Shown piece by piece: positions 4,612-6,129 of a DNA stretch of 6,129 nt (position 1 is the stretch's first letter; every line of letters starts with the position of its first letter). The notes below the pieces were generated by a model. The model was not told the DNA's origin and searched no databases. It saw nothing but the letters and a program-made list of their open reading frames with translations. The stretch comes from Phycisphaera sp. (lineage in GTDB: Bacteria > Planctomycetota > Phycisphaerae > Phycisphaerales > Phycisphaeraceae): contig JARFRI010000369.1 of the NCBI GenBank assembly GCA_029287335.1, positions 1 to 6,129 on the forward strand, given 5' to 3'. The translations under genes and the position numbers were made by a program.

Positions 4612-5814
4612 ATGAGCGATGAAGCTGCGCATAACAATGACGAGCCTTTCAGGCCAGCCCCGATCCTTGAACACCCGTTGGTTTGTGCGACCAACCCGGT
4701 ACTTGTCGATACGCCCGAAAAACTGGCAGACGCAATCGAACACCTCCGTTCGGCGGGCACCTTCGGCTACGACACCGAGTTCATTGGGGAAGACTCTTAC
4801 TACCCGCACCTTTGCGTCATCCAAGCCGCAACGACCCAGCGCGTCCTGCTCATCGATCCATTAGCGATCGAGGACTTATCGACGTGGTGGGCGCTGCTCA
4901 ACGATGATTCGCTTTGCAAGATTCTGCATGCCGGGGCACAGGATATTGAGCCGGTGTACCGACTAACGGGCAAGCCCGCCGCCAACCTGTTCGACACGCA
5001 GGTTATCGCCGGGTTGGTTGGTCTCGACTACCCACTATCGCTGGGCAACACGATCCAAGCGATCCTTGGCGTCGCTCACGACGCGGGTGCGAAGTTCAGC
5101 AAGTGGGACCGCCGACCGCTCACGCCCCAGCAGATCCACTACGCCGCAGGGGATGTGCGATACCTCTGTGCGATACATGCATGGATGCAGGACAAACTCA
5201 TGGAACTGGGCAACAGTGACTTAGCCAAGCAGGCCTGCGAAGAGTTATGCGATCCGATTCGCTATGCCTTTGATCCCTTGGCACGCAAGGTCAAGGCCAA
5301 AGGGCTCAACAAACTTTCGCGCAAGAAGCGAGCGGTCTTTAATGGCCTGCTCGTCTGGCGAGAAAAACTGGCCCGTGAGTTAAACGTCACGCCCCGCGGC
5401 CTGCTCGCAGACGAGGCGGCCTACGAAATCGCAGAAAACCTGCCACGCGAGCAGCATCTGATCGGCGCGATCAAGTTCGTCCCACGCCCGATTGCAGAAC
5501 AGTACGGCGACGCCGTCTTAGAAACCATCGAAGCCGCGATCGCCGGGCCGCACCCCAAAAAACCGATCTCACCCAAACACAGCCGAGACGATCTGCGACA
5601 CGCGGTCAATGCGCTGTGGGACCGTGTCGCCCAGGCCTGCGAAGCGAGATCGATCGCCCCCGCTGCCGTCACCAGCAAGAGAGAGTTAGGCCCACTGGTC
5701 AGTGCGGTGCTCGATGGCAGACCCATCCCGCAACGACCGATCAACACCGGCTGGCGCAGGGACCTGCTTGGCGATATTGTCAGCGACGAAGCCCTGGTCG
5801 TCATCGATGCGTAA
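4612..5814 (+). CDS. rnd: Ribonuclease D (DEDDy 3'-5' exonuclease with HRDC domain)
   Basis: The product has 400 residues. The exonuclease domain (about 30-205) carries all DEDDy signatures: D54-T-E56 in motif I, D111 in L-H-A-G-A-Q-D (motif II), and Y177-x-x-x-D181 in H-Y-A-A-G-D-V-R-Y-L (motif III). These residues bind two metal ions for 3'-to-5' RNA hydrolysis. An HRDC domain follows (about 232-292, with the S-R-K-K-R ... W-R-E-K-L-A-R ... V-T-P-R-G-L-L pattern). A second helical region at about 333-399 resembles the extra HRDC-like domain at the C-terminus of RNase D. RNase D trims the 3' ends of tRNA precursors and other small RNAs in the cytoplasm. The length is close to the E. coli enzyme, with some 20-30 extra N-terminal residues. 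ATG 4612 is the first ATG near the domain but has no Shine-Dalgarno sequence. A TTG at 4537-4539 overlapping the apaG stop would give 425 residues. The gene ends 2 bp from the convergent gene. Confidence 0.94.
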   Translation: MSDEAAHNNDEPFRPAPILEHPLVCATNPVLVDTPEKLADAIEHLRSAGTFGYDTEFIGEDSYYPHLCVIQAATTQRVLLIDPLAIEDLSTWWALLNDDSLCKILHAGAQDIEPVYRLTGKPAANLFDTQVIAGLVGLDYPLSLGNTIQAILGVAHDAGAKFSKWDRRPLTPQQIHYAAGDVRYLCAIHAWMQDKLMELGNSDLAKQACEELCDPIRYAFDPLARKVKAKGLNKLSRKKRAVFNGLLVWREKLARELNVTPRGLLADEAAYEIAENLPREQHLIGAIKFVPRPIAEQYGDAVLETIEAAIAGPHPKKPISPKHSRDDLRHAVNALWDRVAQACEARSIAPAAVTSKRELGPLVSAVLDGRPIPQRPINTGWRRDLLGDIVSDEALVVIDA

Positions 5815-5816
5815 GC

Positions 5817-6101
5817 TCAGTCGCGCTTGATCACCCGCCCCGCGATCAGGTCGTTCACGAGCTTCGCCAGCCCTTCGATATCATCACCCTCAATGATCTT
5901 CCTGATCACCGCAGGGTCGGCCGGGGTCTTCTCCAACTGCCCCTTCACCTTTTGCCACAGCTTGGCTCGCTTGCCATCGGTCTCTGCCAGGTACAAGTCG
6001 GTTACGGCTTCTTGCAGCCGGTTGGCAACGATCGTGTCGAGGTTGTCGTAGTACCGCTTGACGATCGAAGATTGTTTGCGTGATAGATCTTTTGAACTCA
6101 T
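5817..6101 (-). CDS. Conserved-looking small hypothetical protein, planctomycete type
   Basis: This 94-residue protein is soluble and predicted largely helical. A central block (17-40, Y-Y-D-N-L-D-T-I ... L-Q-E-A-V-T-D-L-Y-L-A-E) is followed by a K-R-A-K-L-W-Q-K-V helix (44-52), a Pro break (60-63) and a final helical pair ending in D-L-I-A-G-R. I associate similar small proteins (YY..DTI...L.ELVSDLYLA...KR..LW) with planctomycete genomes as uncharacterised conserved proteins, but I cannot confirm this by search and no function is known to me. The highly charged composition without signal peptide or membrane segment points to a cytoplasmic protein, perhaps protein- or nucleic-acid-binding. 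The ATG at 6099-6101 has AGGA (6108-6111) 6 nt upstream, a good ribosome binding site. It converges with rnd across 2 bp, so no separate terminator fits between them. Confidence 0.75.
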   Translation of the reverse strand: MSSKDLSRKQSSIVKRYYDNLDTIVANRLQEAVTDLYLAETDGKRAKLWQKVKGQLEKTPADPAVIRKIIEGDDIEGLAKLVNDLIAGRVIKRD

Positions 6102-6107
6102 CGGGAT

Positions 6108-6111
6108 TCCT
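6108..6111 (-). promoter_or_regulatory. Ribosome binding site of the 94-residue hypothetical gene
   Basis: AGGA on the minus strand lies 6 nt before the ATG at 6101-6099. The promoter of this gene would lie largely beyond the window edge. Confidence 0.5.
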
Positions 6112-6129
6112 AAGTGGGCCAGATATGCC

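Overview
The window looks like a compact piece of the chromosome of a planctomycete, probably of the Phycisphaerae. This is inferred from three things: the style of the RNase D and of the UvrC C-terminus; a secreted S10 serine carboxypeptidase beside a short protein resembling the helical N-terminal module of planctomycetal anti-sigma/FecR-type proteins; and a 94-residue protein of a type I associate with planctomycetes. Base composition is moderately GC-rich and coding density is high. No gap without a gene exceeds about 100 bases. I see no tRNA, rRNA, CRISPR array, insertion sequence or attachment site.

Layout: (1) 1-139, plus strand, is the last 45 codons of a UvrC-type excinuclease subunit; the protein ends just after the conserved RDEAHRFA block, with no helix-hairpin-helix tail. 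(2) 149-3176, minus strand, is a probable co-directional run. Read in transcription order it holds a secreted S10 serine carboxypeptidase (3176-1656), a possible 28-codon mini-ORF (1647-1561), a 94-residue anti-sigma-like module (1564-1280) and an extended VanZ-family membrane protein (1207-149). (3) 3206-5814, plus strand, diverges from the peptidase across only 29 bp. It holds a UbiA-superfamily-like polytopic membrane protein, an ApaG protein and an RNase D with a C-terminal HRDC-type region. (4) 5817-6101, minus strand, is a conserved-looking 94-residue protein that converges on the RNase D gene with a 2-bp gap.

How the genes may work together: the minus-strand run has a cell-envelope flavour (exported peptidase, membrane VanZ protein, regulator-like small protein). 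The plus-strand run mixes a membrane prenyltransferase-like protein with two housekeeping proteins, ApaG and RNase D. UvrC (DNA repair) and RNase D (RNA 3' processing) belong to unrelated housekeeping processes. I find no convincing evidence for a dedicated new multi-gene system. The best leads are the peptidase/mini-ORF/anti-sigma-like cluster, the UbiA-like protein with a degenerate first Asp-rich motif, the UvrC end without HhH, and the perfect 10-bp tandem duplication that encodes the signal-peptide cleavage region of the peptidase.
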